NCBI GenBank assembly: GCA_964497495.1
Contig: CAZCCZ010000007.1
Coordinates: 42,823-106,822 of the forward strand
DNA from: CAXXOK01 sp964497495
Lineage (GTDB): Bacteria; Bacillota; Clostridia; Christensenellales; Aristaeellaceae
DNA: 64,000 bases
Direction: 5' to 3'
The position numbers and the translations under genes are program-made. The notes beneath the pieces are model-generated. The model did no database searches, was not told the origin of the DNA, and saw nothing but the letters and a program-made list of their open reading frames with translations. Position 1 is the first letter of the stretch. The number at the start of each line of letters is the position of its first letter. Positions 16,729 to 25,044 of the stretch are shown here, in pieces.

Positions 16729-17358
16729 ATGTCGCAATCGTCCACAAAAATGTTTTTGGAAGAACTGGATAATCATATCGCGAACGGCCGGAAAGTGCCG
16801 TTGAGCAGCCTGGTGATGGTGGACAGGGAACAGTGCCTGCAGCTGGTGCAGGAAATCCGTAACCAGCTTCCCGCGGACATCACCGCCGCCGAAAGCGTGA
16901 TCGAAAACCAGAAGAACATCATCACCGAAGCCCGCACGATGGCGGAGCAGACGCGCACCGAGGCCAGCCAGCGCGCCGCGCGGGCGGTGAACGAAGCCAA
17001 CGCTCAGGCGCAGAGCACGGTGGCCGGGGCCAACAAGCAGGCGCAGGAAATGTTGATCAAGGCGCAGGATCAGGCCCGCAAATTGGTAGCCGACGCCAAG
17101 GAAAAGGCCATGCAGATGGTGGCGGACGCGGACGCGAGGGCCAAGATGCTGGTAAGCGAAGAGGAGATCGTGGCCCGCGCGCGCATGGAAGTACAGGAGA
17201 TACGCCAGAACACACAGGACGAGGTGGAGAAGCTCTACCACGACGTGTACAAGCATATCGACGAGGTGCTGGCCCAGCTGGACCGTTCCATCAGCGAAAA
17301 GCTCACGGACATCCGCATGACGCGTCAGCAGATCGACCAGAGCATGCCGCAGCGGTAA
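16729..17358 (+). CDS. Coiled-coil protein (ATPase subunit E/H- or DivIVA-like)
   Basis: A 209-residue, mostly helical protein. The stretch from about residue 45 to 175 is rich in Ala, Glu, Gln and Lys with heptad-like spacing, as in V-ATPase peripheral-stalk subunits and DivIVA-like proteins. No catalytic motif is visible. AAGGAGGAG lies before the ATG, 27 bases after coaD. Similar coiled-coil genes next to coaD occur in other Clostridia and are often labelled 'ATPase', but no rotary ATPase genes are seen here. A structural or cell-envelope scaffold role is more likely. Function unknown. Confidence 0.75.
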   Translation: MSQSSTKMFLEELDNHIANGRKVPLSSLVMVDREQCLQLVQEIRNQLPADITAAESVIENQKNIITEARTMAEQTRTEASQRAARAVNEANAQAQSTVAGANKQAQEMLIKAQDQARKLVADAKEKAMQMVADADARAKMLVSEEEIVARARMEVQEIRQNTQDEVEKLYHDVYKHIDEVLAQLDRSISEKLTDIRMTRQQIDQSMPQR

Positions 17359-17417
17359 GCCGGCGATGGAGAATGTCATTTTAATACGAAATCATACTTC
17401 TGTAAAAACGTCAATTT

Positions 17418-17438
17418 CATAACCGCTACACATCGGTT
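17418..17438 (+). promoter_or_regulatory. Motif copy 1, upstream of the two-component system
   Basis: A 21-base element that matches 18 of 21 positions of the element at 19772-19792. The shared core is CCGCTACACA. It lies 27 bases before the response regulator start. Sequence similarity continues weakly on both sides. Confidence 0.55.
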
Positions 17439-17465
17439 CGCTATCCTGTCGGTGAGGTGGTATGC

Positions 17466-18128
17466 TTGAGGCTACTGGTCGTCGAGGACGACAGAGACAC
17501 CAGCGACGGGGTCTGCGAGTATTTTCGGGAAGCGGGGTACGAAGCGGTTCCGGCCTACGACGGCGCGGAAGCGCTTAAGCTGGCGTCGGAAACGCCCTTC
17601 GACCTCGTGCTGCTGGACGTGATGCTGCCGAAGCTTACGGGGCTCGCCGTACTGCACGAATTACGCAGAACCAGCGCCGTGCCCGTAGTTATGCTCACCG
17701 CCGTGGGGGACGAGTATACCCAGATCGCCAGCTTCGACGGCCTCGCGGACGATTACGTGACAAAACCCTTTTCCATCGTACTGCTGGCCAAGCGCGCGGA
17801 AGCGCTGCTCCGCCGCGGCAAAACCGGCGAAACGCCGGACGTGTGGCGGCGCGGCGATCTTTGCGTGGACTTTAACGGGTTTACGGCGGAAAACGCGGAC
17901 GGCCCGGTGGAAGTGACCCCGCGGGAAATTCGGTTGCTGAAACTGCTGGTGGACCACAGGGGCAAAGTGCTTACCCGGGAACGGATTCTTGACGAGCTTT
18001 GGGGAACGGACAAGCCCGTTTTCGACCGTACGGTGGATTCCCATATCAAAAACCTGCGAAAAAAGCTGGCGCTCGACTGTATCGCAACCGTGACCGGGAT
18101 AGGGTACAGACTGGACGACCGGTTATGA
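17466..18128 (+). CDS. OmpR-family response regulator
   Basis: A 220-residue regulator. The receiver domain has the acidic pair E7-D8-D9 and the phospho-acceptor D51 in LLDVMLP, plus the lysine in VTKPFS. The C-terminal winged-helix DNA-binding domain shows TPREIRLLKLL and the VDSHIKNLRKKL recognition region. The start is taken as the TTG at 17466, five bases after GAGGTGG. A GTG at 17457 is possible but overlaps that site. It is coupled by ATGA to the kinase. By position it probably controls its own operon and the ABC genes downstream, which share an upstream motif. Confidence 0.92.
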   Translation: MRLLVVEDDRDTSDGVCEYFREAGYEAVPAYDGAEALKLASETPFDLVLLDVMLPKLTGLAVLHELRRTSAVPVVMLTAVGDEYTQIASFDGLADDYVTKPFSIVLLAKRAEALLRRGKTGETPDVWRRGDLCVDFNGFTAENADGPVEVTPREIRLLKLLVDHRGKVLTRERILDELWGTDKPVFDRTVDSHIKNLRKKLALDCIATVTGIGYRLDDRL

Positions 18129-19606
18129 AGATATTCACCCGAACGTTCCTGTATACGCTTGCGCTGCTGGTGTTGGTCGCGCTGCTGGCCAACGGGCTGA
18201 TCTATACCCTGATGCCGCGCATCTATACCGAACGGAAGCGGGAGGAACTGACGAAGAAAACGGACCTCTTCGTTCAACAGCTGGAGGCCGCCGGAAAGGA
18301 CGATATCGTAGCGCTGATGTCCCGGTCCGCGGACTCCCTGCAGGCAAACCTGAACATCAGCGTCGGCGGCGACTCGTATTCCCTGCTGATCTGGAACGGG
18401 GGCGTGATCACGGAAGCCCGCGGGCCCTTCACGCAGGAAGACGTATACGCCGGGAACGCAAGCGACGCGGCCGGTTCGGTGGAAACGGTGACCACCGTAT
18501 CCGCCGTGGAGGTGAAACCGACCGACGGAGCCGGTAACGGCGCCTACCGCGTGGGCTCGGTCGTGATCACAAGTATATCTTCGTCCAGCACCATCGAAAT
18601 CCGGCGAAGCTTCCGGATGGAAGGGTTACCGGGCACCATGACGGCAAGCGTCACGCTTGCGCCCGTGGACGAAGCCGTGAACGTGATCATTTCCCTGCTG
18701 CCCGCGTCGATTCTGTTATGCGTCGTCGTGGCCGTCGCCTTTTCGCTGCTGTACGCGCGCGCCATTACCGGGCCGATCAAGGCCATTTCCCGCGAAACGC
18801 GGCGCATGACCGCGCTGGAACGGGACGCCCGCTGCAGGGTGCGCCCGGGGGACGAGATCGGCGACCTGTCCGCCAACGTAAACGGATTATACGAGAACCT
18901 GCTGCGAACCATCGAATCCCTTGAAAACGAAGTGCAGAAAACCGGCGCGGCGGAACAGGCGAAGGCCGACTTCCTGCGCGCCGCCTCCCACGAACTGAAA
19001 ACGCCCGTAACTGCCGTGAGCGTGATATTGGACAATATGATCCTCGGCGTGGGGAAATATAAAAACCGCGAAGAATGGCTGCCGAAATGCAAAGAACTGG
19101 TGGACAGGCTTGCGGAAATGCTGCGCGATATTCTGGACGCCTCGCGCATCGGGGATTCCGCGGAAGAAAGCGTTACGGAAAGCATCGCCGATATCGCTGG
19201 AGGCGTGCTGGAGCCCTACGCCATCATCGCCCGCGCGAAAGGGTTGGAACTGTACGCGGACTGGAGCGCGGCGTTTACCGTCACCGCGCCGCCGAAGCTT
19301 CTGGGCAAGGCGCTTTCCAACGTGTTTTCCAATGCCGTGCAGTACGCGCGGCCGAAGGGGAAGCTGTCCGTCTATTGCCGGAGAAGAAGCCTTTACGTGG
19401 AGAACGAATGCGAGCAGATACCAGCGAAACTGCTGCCGAGGCTGTTCGAGCCGTTTTTCAGGCCGGACGAGGCCCGCGGCCGGGGCAGCGGAGGAAACGG
19501 GCTGGGGCTGTACATTACGGATACGATCCTTAAAATGCTGCAGCTGGAATACGAATTCGAGCCGACGGCTTCCCCGGACGGGATGCGGTTCGTCATTCAT
19601 TTCTGA
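18125..19606 (+). CDS. Membrane sensor histidine kinase
   Basis: A 493-residue kinase: helix 1 at about 8-30, an extracytoplasmic domain of about 155 residues with no known ligand motif, helix 2 at about 188-212, a HAMP domain (212-265), the dimerisation/phosphoacceptor domain with H289 in ASHELKTP, and an ATP-binding domain (the N box SNVFSNAVQYA and a GGNGLGL G box). The start overlaps the response regulator stop. The large outer domain suggests direct ligand sensing, unlike the short loops of BceS-type kinases that sense through their ABC transporter. Confidence 0.92.
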   Translation: MKIFTRTFLYTLALLVLVALLANGLIYTLMPRIYTERKREELTKKTDLFVQQLEAAGKDDIVALMSRSADSLQANLNISVGGDSYSLLIWNGGVITEARGPFTQEDVYAGNASDAAGSVETVTTVSAVEVKPTDGAGNGAYRVGSVVITSISSSSTIEIRRSFRMEGLPGTMTASVTLAPVDEAVNVIISLLPASILLCVVVAVAFSLLYARAITGPIKAISRETRRMTALERDARCRVRPGDEIGDLSANVNGLYENLLRTIESLENEVQKTGAAEQAKADFLRAASHELKTPVTAVSVILDNMILGVGKYKNREEWLPKCKELVDRLAEMLRDILDASRIGDSAEESVTESIADIAGGVLEPYAIIARAKGLELYADWSAAFTVTAPPKLLGKALSNVFSNAVQYARPKGKLSVYCRRRSLYVENECEQIPAKLLPRLFEPFFRPDEARGRGSGGNGLGLYITDTILKMLQLEYEFEPTASPDGMRFVIHF

Positions 19607-19771
19607 CGCATGTAAAGCAGAATCATATCGTAGCACCGACAAATCCGTAGCGGACCCGCCCGTGGGTTCAGGCGCGGATTCGTTCTCGTATCGCGGTGAA
19701 AGTGGCGTTCCCATCGCTTACATTATAAAGCATCCTTGAAACCGAACTGTTTGTGCTGAAAGCGCAAATTC

Positions 19772-19792
19772 CATATCCGCTACACAGCCGTT
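19772..19792 (+). promoter_or_regulatory. Motif copy 2, upstream of the ABC exporter operon
   Basis: The second copy of the 21-base element (18 of 21 identical to 17418-17438). It lies 63 bases before the ATPase start. The 249-base spacer 19607-19855 also holds imperfect hairpins (AATCCG / CGGATT outer arms near 19648-19692) that may end the kinase transcript. Confidence 0.55.
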
Positions 19793-19855
19793 TCATCATC
19801 GCTCCATTCGCCGGTGTTACGCTTTCGACGAATACCGAGGAATGGAGCTGGTTTT

Positions 19856-20587
19856 TTGAAAATCGAACTGAAGAACCTCAACAAAACGTATCATGGTGGA
19901 AAAAGTGCGTTGCGGGGCGTGAACCTCGCGTTGGCGAGCCCGAGTCTCGTCGGTCTGGTGGGTCCCAACGGAGCCGGGAAAACCACGCTGATGAAGCTGC
20001 TGACCGCCAACCTGCTGCCGAGCGGCGGAGAGATCCTGATCGACGGCGCGCCGCTGGCCCGCAAGGAAAAGGCGCTTAAGGCAGGCCTTGGATATCTGCC
20101 GCAGGAATTCGGTCTGTTCGAAGACCTTACGACGGCGCAGTTTCTGGATTACATGGCGGCTCTCAAGGGAATCGGCGCGAAGGACGCGAAGCGGGAGATC
20201 GACCGGGTGATCGCGCTTACGCACCTTCAGGAGAAACACAGGGCGAAAATCCGCACGCTCTCGGGCGGGCAGAAACAGCGCGTCGGCATCGCGCAGGCGT
20301 TGCTGGGGGACCCGAAACTGCTGATCTTCGACGAGCCTACCGTGGGGCTGGACCCCGCGGAGCGCGTAGCCTTCCGAAACCTGTTTACCGACGCGGCGAA
20401 AAACCGGCTGGTTATCCTGTCCACGCACATCATCGAGGACGTGCAGTCCGCCTGCGACCGGCTCGTCGTGCTCGACGGCGGCGAAATCCTCTATACCGGC
20501 ACGCCGGAAAGCCTGATGGCCGAGAAGGGCGCGGCTTCCCTGGAAAGCGCCTATATGGCGCTGATGAACGGGGTGAAACGCGCATGA
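19856..20587 (+). CDS. ABC transporter ATP-binding protein
   Basis: A 243-residue ATPase: Walker A GPNGAGKT at 36-43, a Q-loop in LGYLPQEFGLF, the signature LSGGQKQR, Walker B LLIFDEP and the switch histidine in LSTHIIED. It starts at a TTG at 19856 with GGAG upstream. The stop overlaps the permease start (ATGA). The subfamily is the ABC-2 exporter group seen in antibiotic-resistance, lantibiotic-immunity and Nos/Gld-type transporters. It powers the two membrane proteins encoded next. Confidence 0.93.
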   Translation: MKIELKNLNKTYHGGKSALRGVNLALASPSLVGLVGPNGAGKTTLMKLLTANLLPSGGEILIDGAPLARKEKALKAGLGYLPQEFGLFEDLTTAQFLDYMAALKGIGAKDAKREIDRVIALTHLQEKHRAKIRTLSGGQKQRVGIAQALLGDPKLLIFDEPTVGLDPAERVAFRNLFTDAAKNRLVILSTHIIEDVQSACDRLVVLDGGEILYTGTPESLMAEKGAASLESAYMALMNGVKRA

Positions 20588-22809
20588 AGCCTCTTGCGAG
20601 TTTTCTCAGGGAAGCGGGCCGAATGCAGCGGGACCGGGCGACAATGCTACTTTCTGCGCTCGCCGTGACGGGCGTGGTATGGTTCTGTCTGAATTCCGGC
20701 GGTAAAACCGCTACGGATGCCTACGTGCTGAACGCGGCCAGGAGCAGTGCGGCGCTGGGCGCGTTACTGTTTACGTTGCTGACGCTTACGCAGTTTTACA
20801 GGGATGACCGTTACCATACGGACGTGATCGTGCTCACGTGTACGGACCCAGTTATTCATCAGGTCCGGCGGACGCTGGCGCTGGTCTGCGCGGCCGCGGT
20901 CAATACGCTGGCCGTAACGCTTTTCGCGCTTCCGTACGCGCTGATCCGCACCGGGTCGTACTTTCAGGCTTCCGCGTTCGCCGCGTCCTGGCTGATGATC
21001 TATCTGGGTGCACTCGTATTCTCCGTCCTCCTGTCGTCGGGCCTGTACATGCTGTTTCGCCGGGTAGAGCCGGCTTTCGTCGCCATGGTCGGCCTGATAA
21101 CGCTGTCCCTGTTATTGGATAGGATGAGCACGCTGAGACCCGGCTACCTGCTGTACTGGGTGCAGACGAACGCGGTCAACTTTTCCGATCTGGTCAGCAA
21201 CCAATTCCAGATCGACGTAATTCTCTGGAACCGTCTTTTCTGGACATGCACGGCGCTTGGCGTATGGTCGCTCGGGCTGCTCTGCCTGCGCAGGTACGGA
21301 CGGGGGCTGGCGGGGTCTGCGGCAGGTAACGCGAAACGCGTATGGATGCCCGCGCTGCTGGCCGCGATGGTCGTCTGTTCTGTGACGAGTTATATGCTGG
21401 AACCGCTTTTCGACCACAGCGTGCCCGTCGATTACGGTTCGGGTTCAGGTTACGAGTCCGGAACGGGTATCGTATCCTATTCCTTCGGCGCGGATGAGAA
21501 GGAAAGCAGCCCGTTGTTGCTTTTGTCCAAGCGGGCGGATGCGGACGTGGATACGGCGGAAAGAAAAATTTCCGGCGAAGCGGAGTTCACGCTCCGGAAT
21601 CTTACGCAGTCCGAACAGGACCTTTCTCTGACTTTAAACCCCGGCTACCGGATGGACGAAGTTACCGTGAACGGCAATCCCGCGAAGGCGGTCAGAGATC
21701 GGAAGGAAGAAGACGGTTGCGCGACGTGGCACATCGCCGTTCCCGTTTGCGAAAAGGCCGTGGTTAACGTGCGATACGGAGGCGGCGTTCAAAACTGGGG
21801 TTCGCTGACGCAAACCCCGATGTCCGGGATCTGCGACGAATACGTCAGCCTTCCGCCCACGGGCATTTACCCGGCATCGGATACGGACGTGGCGGATGAC
21901 TGCGAGTTCGCGTGGACGCTGAAGCTGGATCAAAATCTGAAGCCCGAGTTCACGGGCGTTTACGCGGAAAATCTGGGCGTTTCGAACGATAAATACATAT
22001 GGGGCGCCACCAGCGAGGATTACGTCGGCGTCAGCCTGACGGCGGCGGATTACCACCGGAAAACGTTCGAAGCGGGCGGCCTTACGATCGACTTTCTGTA
22101 CTTCGCCAAACAGGAAAGCGTGATCGATGAAATGAACGTGATCGACGTGATGAAGGCCGCCATCGACTATTTCACCGAGGCTTACGGCCCGCTGGTCTAC
22201 CGGGATCGTCTGACGATGCTGGAATTGCCGGCTTCATTCAGCGGCGGATACGCTGCGGGCAACACCAGCGCCATGGACGAAACCAACTTCGCCGCCGCGG
22301 GATACCTGCCAGGTAAAAGCGATACGCCAGACGAAGGCGGCGGCGGAATCGATACGCTGATTCACGAAATCGCCCACCAGTGGTGGGGGCTGGCGACCTA
22401 TCCCATCGCCGACGGCATGTCCGATTGGTCCGCGGAAGGGCTTACCTGCTACAGCGCGTACCGGTTCATAGAATCCTATTACGGGAGCGAGTATGCGCGG
22501 GAACACTATGCGGACGTATGGAAACGGGGCTGGCAGCCCTACCGGAACGCATTCTACCTGGAACATCCGGAATTTCTCGCGAAGCTGGCGGCCGCGGACG
22601 CGTCCAACGTAATGCTCAACCTGCGGTCACTCTCCCTGTACTACGTGATGCCGCTTAAACTGCTGCGCGCCGAACAGGCACTGGGCGGACGGGAGGCGTT
22701 CATGGAAAAGCTTTCGGAGCTTTATAAGAATTACCTGTTCAAACCGATCGCTTACGACGATTTCCTTTCGGAAACGGGGCTGGACGAGGAGGCGTTGAAC
22801 CTTGCGTAA
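20584..22809 (+). CDS. ABC permease fused to an M1-family zinc metallopeptidase
   Basis: A 741-residue protein. Residues 1 to about 290 contain six to seven membrane helices of ABC-2 type. The rest is extracytoplasmic: a beta-sandwich-like part (about 310-500) and a gluzincin catalytic part with HEIAH at 594-598 in LIHEIAHQWWG and a downstream glutamate at 618 (WSAEG), the zinc ligands of M1 aminopeptidases. Spacing between the second histidine and the glutamate is 19 residues, against 18 in classical M1 enzymes. No GAMEN motif is obvious. The role, such as trimming an exported peptide or an attacking peptide antibiotic, is inference. It is coupled to the ATPase upstream and to a second permease downstream. 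Confidence 0.85.
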   Translation: MKPLASFLREAGRMQRDRATMLLSALAVTGVVWFCLNSGGKTATDAYVLNAARSSAALGALLFTLLTLTQFYRDDRYHTDVIVLTCTDPVIHQVRRTLALVCAAAVNTLAVTLFALPYALIRTGSYFQASAFAASWLMIYLGALVFSVLLSSGLYMLFRRVEPAFVAMVGLITLSLLLDRMSTLRPGYLLYWVQTNAVNFSDLVSNQFQIDVILWNRLFWTCTALGVWSLGLLCLRRYGRGLAGSAAGNAKRVWMPALLAAMVVCSVTSYMLEPLFDHSVPVDYGSGSGYESGTGIVSYSFGADEKESSPLLLLSKRADADVDTAERKISGEAEFTLRNLTQSEQDLSLTLNPGYRMDEVTVNGNPAKAVRDRKEEDGCATWHIAVPVCEKAVVNVRYGGGVQNWGSLTQTPMSGICDEYVSLPPTGIYPASDTDVADDCEFAWTLKLDQNLKPEFTGVYAENLGVSNDKYIWGATSEDYVGVSLTAADYHRKTFEAGGLTIDFLYFAKQESVIDEMNVIDVMKAAIDYFTEAYGPLVYRDRLTMLELPASFSGGYAAGNTSAMDETNFAAAGYLPGKSDTPDEGGGGIDTLIHEIAHQWWGLATYPIADGMSDWSAEGLTCYSAYRFIESYYGSEYAREHYADVWKRGWQPYRNAFYLEHPEFLAKLAAADASNVMLNLRSLSLYYVMPLKLLRAEQALGGREAFMEKLSELYKNYLFKPIAYDDFLSETGLDEEALNLA

Positions 22810-23515
22810 GAGAACGATCTTCCGTTATGAATTCCGTCGGCTGATGCTGTCGCGCGAATACCTGCTGCTGCTGGCGGCGGTGGCCGCCTATTGCGCGTCG
22901 CTGCTGAGAGGAAACGTGATCGCAGGAACGCAGTTTACGGCTCCTTTTTCACCATGGACGTTTTGCGATTATCTGGCTTCAATGACGATGCTGTTGCTGG
23001 TCCTTCTGCTGGCGCTGTGCGCAAGACAGTTTTCAGCCTCCGAGCGCGGCGCCGCGGTGCTGATTGCCGCGACGCCCATGCCAGACGTCACGTTCCGAAC
23101 GCTCCGTTATGCGGCGATCGCCTGCGCGTACGGGATCGCGGCGGTTATCCCGGTGGCGGCCTGCCTGATCTTCTATTGGGCGGTATTCGGCTATACGGCC
23201 TTCGGAAACCTGATCGGCCCGGTTCTGACGATGCTGTTTCCGCCGACCGTGCTGGTGTTCGGAGCCGCCATGCTGCTGGGTAAACGGAAGGCCGCGCTGG
23301 TCTACGCCCTGATGGCCGCCGTGCTGATTCTGGGGGTATTCCGAATTTCACTTCCCGCTTTTCTGGACGTTTTCGGCACGTCTGTAACGCAAACGCTGTA
23401 CGTGGAAACGCAGGAATTCGCGTTTACGCCCGCCTTCATCGCCGGCAGAATCGCGTTCGTCGCGGCGGGCGCCGCGCTGAGCGCGGCGTCGGTTCGCAAA
23501 CCGCGCGCGGCATAA
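22802..23515 (+). CDS. ABC-2 type permease subunit
   Basis: A 237-residue membrane protein with about six hydrophobic helices and little else, starting at a TTG that overlaps the end of the M1-permease gene. It resembles the membrane half of ABC-2 exporters and presumably forms a heterodimer with the larger permease. The operon ends at a strong terminator at 23521. Confidence 0.8.
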   Translation: MRKRTIFRYEFRRLMLSREYLLLLAAVAAYCASLLRGNVIAGTQFTAPFSPWTFCDYLASMTMLLLVLLLALCARQFSASERGAAVLIAATPMPDVTFRTLRYAAIACAYGIAAVIPVAACLIFYWAVFGYTAFGNLIGPVLTMLFPPTVLVFGAAMLLGKRKAALVYALMAAVLILGVFRISLPAFLDVFGTSVTQTLYVETQEFAFTPAFIAGRIAFVAAGAALSAASVRKPRAA

Positions 23516-23520
23516 GGAGA

Positions 23521-23560
23521 ACGCCCGCCGACGTTCAGCCAACGTCGGCGGGCGTTTCGT
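23521..23560. terminator. Bidirectional terminator
   Basis: A 15-bp perfect stem ACGCCCGCCGACGTT / AACGTCGGCGGGCGT with a 5-base loop, followed by TTTC. It ends the ABC operon and may also end the minus-strand acetyltransferase gene that stops at 23648. Confidence 0.85.
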
Positions 23561-23647
23561 ATCATCGGTTGCGTACCGGCCTCCGGAAGCGGTTCGCGGC
23601 GGTTTCAAGGAAAGCGGGGCGGTCGGATTCTCCCGGACGGCGGTTGG

Positions 23648-24106
23648 CTATTCGTCGCAGGAAAGCAGAGCCTTGCCCATGCACAGGGTATCCATGCCCC
23701 TGTACGGCCCGTAGTTTTCCACGGGTTCGAAGCCGAGCCGACGGTAGAGGGCTTTGGCGTCCTCGAAGGACGGGTTGGTTTCCAGCAGCAGCTTCGTGCA
23801 GCCATGCGCGGACGCTTTGTTTTCCAACGCGGCCACCAACCGCCGCGCCAGCCCTTCCCGGCGGTACTCCGGCAGAACGAACACGCGTTTTAACTCCGCC
23901 GTGCGGTCCGGGTGGAGTTTCAGGGCCGCGCAGGCAACGGCCCGGTTCCCGTCCAGGATCAACGCGACGTCGCTTAGCGCGTCCGTACGGTTGTAAGCGT
24001 CGAAGCCGTTCTGTACGTCGCCGATCCGCTCGCGAAAACAGGCGTCCAGCGCGCGTGTGAGCGCGAGGAAGTCCTCGTCCGTCGCGTTACGCCATTCCAG
24101 CGTCAC
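23648..24106 (-). CDS. GNAT acetyltransferase
   Basis: A 152-residue N-acetyltransferase with the acetyl-CoA loop LPEYRREGLARRLV (R/QxxGxG/A type) and a C-terminal ALYRRLGFEPVENYGPY segment. Substrate unknown. The start is set at the GTG at 24106, since AGGAGG sits seven bases upstream of it. The ATG at 24112 is too close to that site. The gene lies 22 bases after the pentapeptide-repeat gene on the same strand, so the two may be co-transcribed. Confidence 0.85.
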   Translation of the reverse strand: MTLEWRNATDEDFLALTRALDACFRERIGDVQNGFDAYNRTDALSDVALILDGNRAVACAALKLHPDRTAELKRVFVLPEYRREGLARRLVAALENKASAHGCTKLLLETNPSFEDAKALYRRLGFEPVENYGPYRGMDTLCMGKALLSCDE

Positions 24107-24128
24107 AGCCATCCCTCCTTGCGCCGTA

Positions 24129-24812
24129 TCAAACCCCGTCCTTGATCACCAGACCCAGCAGCGAGCAAAACAGCAGCCCCTGGGAAGGCGTTACCTTTAA
24201 CCCGCGAAGATCGCGCGGGTCGATATGCAACGCGGAAAGCTCGCAGGTGGTCATATCAAGCCCGTCCAGCGGGGTGTCGATAAACTGGGACGAAGTCAAA
24301 TCGCACTCGGAGAAGGCCGCGTCGCCAAGCTTCACGCTCCGCCAGAGGCTCTCCCGGAAGCGGCAGGCCTGAAAGAGCACGTGCGCGCACTTGCCTTCCG
24401 AAAGCGCGAAGTAATCGGCGGAAACGTCCTCGAAGGCCGCGTTAGTGAGCACCGTGCGAAGGAATTCCGCACCCGTGAAACGGCAGGAGGCGAAGCGCAC
24501 GCGCTGGAACGTGGCGTTGTCCAAACGCAGGGCGCTGAAATCGCAGCGGTCGAACACGCAATCCACAAAGGCGACGCGTTTCAAATCCCAATCGGCGAAG
24601 GAACAGCGCTCGAACAGGCACCCGGAGAACTCCAGGTTTCCGCCGGAAAGCCCCACTGCCTCACCGCCGGAAAAACGCGCGCCCTCGATATCCTCGCACT
24701 GCCGAAGCGCGGAGCGCGCGGCTTGAGACAGGTCCAGATCGGCAGGCATTTCCGGGAGGACGGGAGGGCGGATAACCGGTTTGACGGTTTCGGAACCGGA
24801 ATGGTCGTTCAT
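24129..24812 (-). CDS. Pentapeptide-repeat protein
   Basis: A 227-residue protein starting at the ATG at 24812 (AAGGAGAG upstream). From about residue 45 to 195 it follows the five-residue pattern of pentapeptide repeats (A/C-x-F/L-x-x), for instance CLFERCSFADWDLKRVAF, which folds into a right-handed quadrilateral beta helix. Some such proteins mimic DNA and protect gyrase (Qnr, MfpA), but many have no known role, and this one is shorter on acidic surface than Qnr. Its leader overlaps, in the opposite direction, the mntP promoter and riboswitch. Confidence 0.85.
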   Translation of the reverse strand: MNDHSGSETVKPVIRPPVLPEMPADLDLSQAARSALRQCEDIEGARFSGGEAVGLSGGNLEFSGCLFERCSFADWDLKRVAFVDCVFDRCDFSALRLDNATFQRVRFASCRFTGAEFLRTVLTNAAFEDVSADYFALSEGKCAHVLFQACRFRESLWRSVKLGDAAFSECDLTSSQFIDTPLDGLDMTTCELSALHIDPRDLRGLKVTPSQGLLFCSLLGLVIKDGV

Positions 24813-24833
24813 GGTTCCCTCTCCTTGACAAAC

Positions 24834-24862
24834 TTGACAAATGGCGCGCCGTTGGATATAAT
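24834..24862 (+). promoter_or_regulatory. Promoter of the mntP riboswitch transcript
   Basis: A consensus promoter: TTGACA (24834-24839), 17 bases, TATAAT (24857-24862). A second TTGACA just upstream overlaps. It gives a leader of about 175 bases. Confidence 0.9.
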
Positions 24863-24868
24863 GACTCC

Positions 24869-24965
24869 AGTTCATGGGGGAGTAGTTGGCGTTTACCGTT
24901 GCAGGTCAACATACTGGCCGTTCTGCGGCCTGGCCTGCATTGAATAACGAGACTCATGCGCGGTG
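24869..24965 (+). ncRNA. yybP-ykoY manganese riboswitch
   Basis: The leader carries the conserved elements of this class in order: GGGGAGTAG near the 5' end (about 24875), GTCAACATAC in the next helix junction (about 24905), and a closing ACGAGACT (about 24948). The family binds Mn2+ at the junction of the two coaxial arms and turns on Mn exporters. The gene downstream is mntP, a classical target. Exact edges are approximate. Confidence 0.85.
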
Positions 24966-24996
24966 GAAACCGTGTGTGCGTCCGTCGGAAAGAGCG

Positions 24997-25032
24997 TATC
25001 GGATGCCGCATACGGCGTCCGATATTTCTTTT
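24997..25032 (+). terminator. Riboswitch-controlled terminator
   Basis: Stem TATCGGATGCC (24997-25007) / GGCGTCCGATA (25014-25024) with one G-U pair, followed by TTTCTTTT. It lies between the aptamer and the mntP ribosome binding site. Mn2+ binding is expected to prevent this terminator, as in other members of the class. Confidence 0.88.
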
Positions 25033-25044
25033 GGGGGGATTGGC

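Noticed and set aside
24129..24812. A Qnr-type gyrase-protection protein
   Set aside because: The pentapeptide pattern fits, but nothing specific to Qnr or MfpA, such as their loops or a quinolone context, can be seen.
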